NCBI GenBank assembly: GCA_946886365.1
Contig: CAMPIM010000101.1
Location: forward strand, 1 to 12,873
Length of the DNA: 12,873 bases
Direction: 5' to 3'
From: an uncultured Novosphingobium sp.
GTDB taxonomy: Bacteria; Pseudomonadota; Alphaproteobacteria; Sphingomonadales; Sphingomonadaceae
Shown: positions 11,765 through 12,873 of the stretch, piece by piece
Layout: the number at the start of each line of letters is the position of its first letter
Position numbering within the stretch: position 1 is the stretch's first letter
Notes under the pieces: generated by a model
The model's database searches: none
What the model saw: the letters and a program-made list of their open reading frames with translations, nothing else
What the model was told of the DNA's origin: nothing
Translations under genes and position numbers: made by a program

Positions 11765-12873
11765 ATGACCCAATCGACCGCCACTTTCGTCAACATCGGT
11801 GAGCGCACCAACGTCACGGGCTCCGCCAAGTTCAAGAAGCTGATCATGGCGGGCGACTATGCCGCCGCCATCGATATCGCCCGCGATCAGGTGGAGAATG
11901 GCGCGCAGATCGTCGATGTGAACATGGACGAGGGGCTGCTCGACGCCGTGGAGGCGATGACGACCTTCCTGAAGCTCATGACGTCCGAACCGGATATCAG
12001 TCGCGTGCCGGTGATGATCGACAGCTCCAAATGGGAAGTGATCGAGGCGGGGCTGAAATGCGTTTCGGGCAAGCCGATCGTGAACTCGATCAGCATGAAG
12101 GAGGGCGAGGAGGCTTTCCTGCATCATGCGCGGCTTTGCATGGCCTATGGCGCGGCGGTAGTCGTCATGGCCTTCGACGAGACGGGGCAGGCGGATACGC
12201 AGGCGCGCAAGGTCGAAATTTGCGAGCGCGCTTACAAGTTGTTGATGTCGATCGGCTTTCCGCCGGAGGACATCATCTTCGACCCCAATATTTTCGCGGT
12301 GGCAACGGGGATCGAGGAGCATAATAATTACGGCGTCGACTTCATCGAGGCCTGCCGCGAGATCAAGAAGCGCTGCCCGCATGTCCATATTTCTGGCGGC
12401 CTTTCGAACTTCAGCTTTTCCTTCCGCGGCAATGAGCCGGTGCGGCGGGCGATGCACAGCGTGTTCCTCTACCACGCCATTCCGGCGGGTCTGGACATGG
12501 CGATCGTCAATGCGGGGCAGTTGGACGTCTATGACGCCATCGACCCGGCGCTGCGCAAGGCGTGCGAGGATGTGCTGCTGAACAGCGATCCCGAGGCGGG
12601 CGATCGGCTGGTGGAACTGGCCGAAAGCTTCAAGGGCAAGGATGCTGCGTCCGAAAAGGCGGCCGAGGAATGGCGCGGCTGGCCGGTCGCCAAGCGGCTG
12701 GAGCATGCGCTGGTCAAGGGCATCGACATGTATGTGGTCGAGGATACGGAGGAGGCCCGCCTTGCCGCCGTGAAGCCGATCGAGGTGATCGAAGGGCCGT
12801 TGATGGACGGCATGAATGTCGTGGGCGACCTGTTCGGCGCGGGCAAGATGTTCCTGCCGCAGGTGGTGAAGTC
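11765..12873 (+). CDS. metH: Methionine synthase, folate- and cobalamin-binding part (split MetH, second polypeptide), partial
   Basis: The reading frame is open from the ATG at 11765 to the window end (369 codons, no stop), so the 3' end is missing. It starts [20 protein letters not shown] and contains the pterin-binding barrel: NIGERTN (10-16), VDVNMDEG (50-57), [43 protein letters not shown] and GLDMAIVN. From about residue 295 the helical cobalamin cap begins ([14 protein letters not shown], then [20 protein letters not shown]). The B12-binding DxHxxG motif and the reactivation domain would lie beyond the edge. AGAAGG eight bases upstream sets the start. It transfers methyl from 5-methyl-THF through cobalamin to homocysteine held by the upstream polypeptide. 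It lies in a different frame from the first part, so a single point change would not rejoin them. Confidence 0.95.
   Translation, partial: MTQSTATFVNIGERTNVTGSAKFKKLIMAGDYAAAIDIARDQVENGAQIVDVNMDEGLLDAVEAMTTFLKLMTSEPDISRVPVMIDSSKWEVIEAGLKCVSGKPIVNSISMKEGEEAFLHHARLCMAYGAAVVVMAFDETGQADTQARKVEICERAYKLLMSIGFPPEDIIFDPNIFAVATGIEEHNNYGVDFIEACREIKKRCPHVHISGGLSNFSFSFRGNEPVRRAMHSVFLYHAIPAGLDMAIVNAGQLDVYDAIDPALRKACEDVLLNSDPEAGDRLVELAESFKGKDAASEKAAEEWRGWPVAKRLEHALVKGIDMYVVEDTEEARLAAVKPIEVIEGPLMDGMNVVGDLFGAGKMFLPQVVK

Noticed and set aside
11640..11767. metH broken by a frameshift or premature stop (pseudogene)
   Set aside because: The break falls at a domain boundary, the second part has its own ATG and Shine-Dalgarno, the intervening 124 bp is non-coding repeat, and split MetH is known in alphaproteobacteria.
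11642..12706. 354-codon minus-strand frame opposite metH
   Set aside because: It is antisense to conserved MetH sequence, and its last residues ([12 protein letters not shown]) are the typical false peptide from CCCTCTCC/GGAGAGGG repeats.

Overview
The window looks like ordinary chromosome from an alphaproteobacterium of the Sphingomonadaceae, possibly Sphingobium. That placement is an inference from high GC content, the 97-residue form of ribosomal protein L28, a homocysteine-methyltransferase domain split from the rest of MetH, and an ArsR-methyltransferase (SahR-type) regulator in front of metF. I see no rRNA, tRNA, CRISPR array, transposase or phage gene.

Region 1 (1-2825) is regulatory. 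The N-terminus of a RelA/SpoT-type (p)ppGpp synthetase/hydrolase runs off the left edge on the minus strand. Divergent from it are an HxlR-family repressor and then a LytS/AlgZ-type membrane histidine kinase, whose stop codon overlaps the start of a LytTR response regulator.

Region 2 (2833-5877) concerns the envelope and tRNA. A GtrA-type membrane protein (minus) and a large multi-membrane protein resembling GT-C/STT3 glycosyltransferases (plus) diverge from 45 bp. The large protein's 3' end overlaps the 3' end of tadA (tRNA adenosine deaminase, minus). tadA follows a gene for a small single-membrane-segment protein.

Region 3 (6033-8478) holds rpmB (L28) with a clear terminator, a secreted or anchored phytase-like protein (minus), a Tyr-Arg-Gly-rich glycine-zipper protein (plus), and a tiny Ala/Asn lipoprotein (minus). 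The last two converge on a pair of terminator hairpins.

Region 4 (8665-12873) is a methionine/SAM-cycle operon: sahR-like regulator, metF, metH domain 1 and metH domain 2 (partial). The first three genes are joined by ATGA overlaps. A 9+9 bp palindromic operator lies inside the promoter 10 bp before the regulator's start codon. The two metH parts are separated by a 101-bp element whose 37-bp ends are inverted copies of each other, each end being itself a hairpin. The logic is homocysteine remethylation: MetF makes 5-methyl-THF, the two MetH polypeptides use it, and the regulator probably senses S-adenosylhomocysteine.

No clearly new multi-gene system is visible. The best leads are the palindromic element at the metH split, the asparagine-striped lipoprotein, the GtrA/GT-C-like pair without a visible GtrB, and the apparently leaderless promoters.
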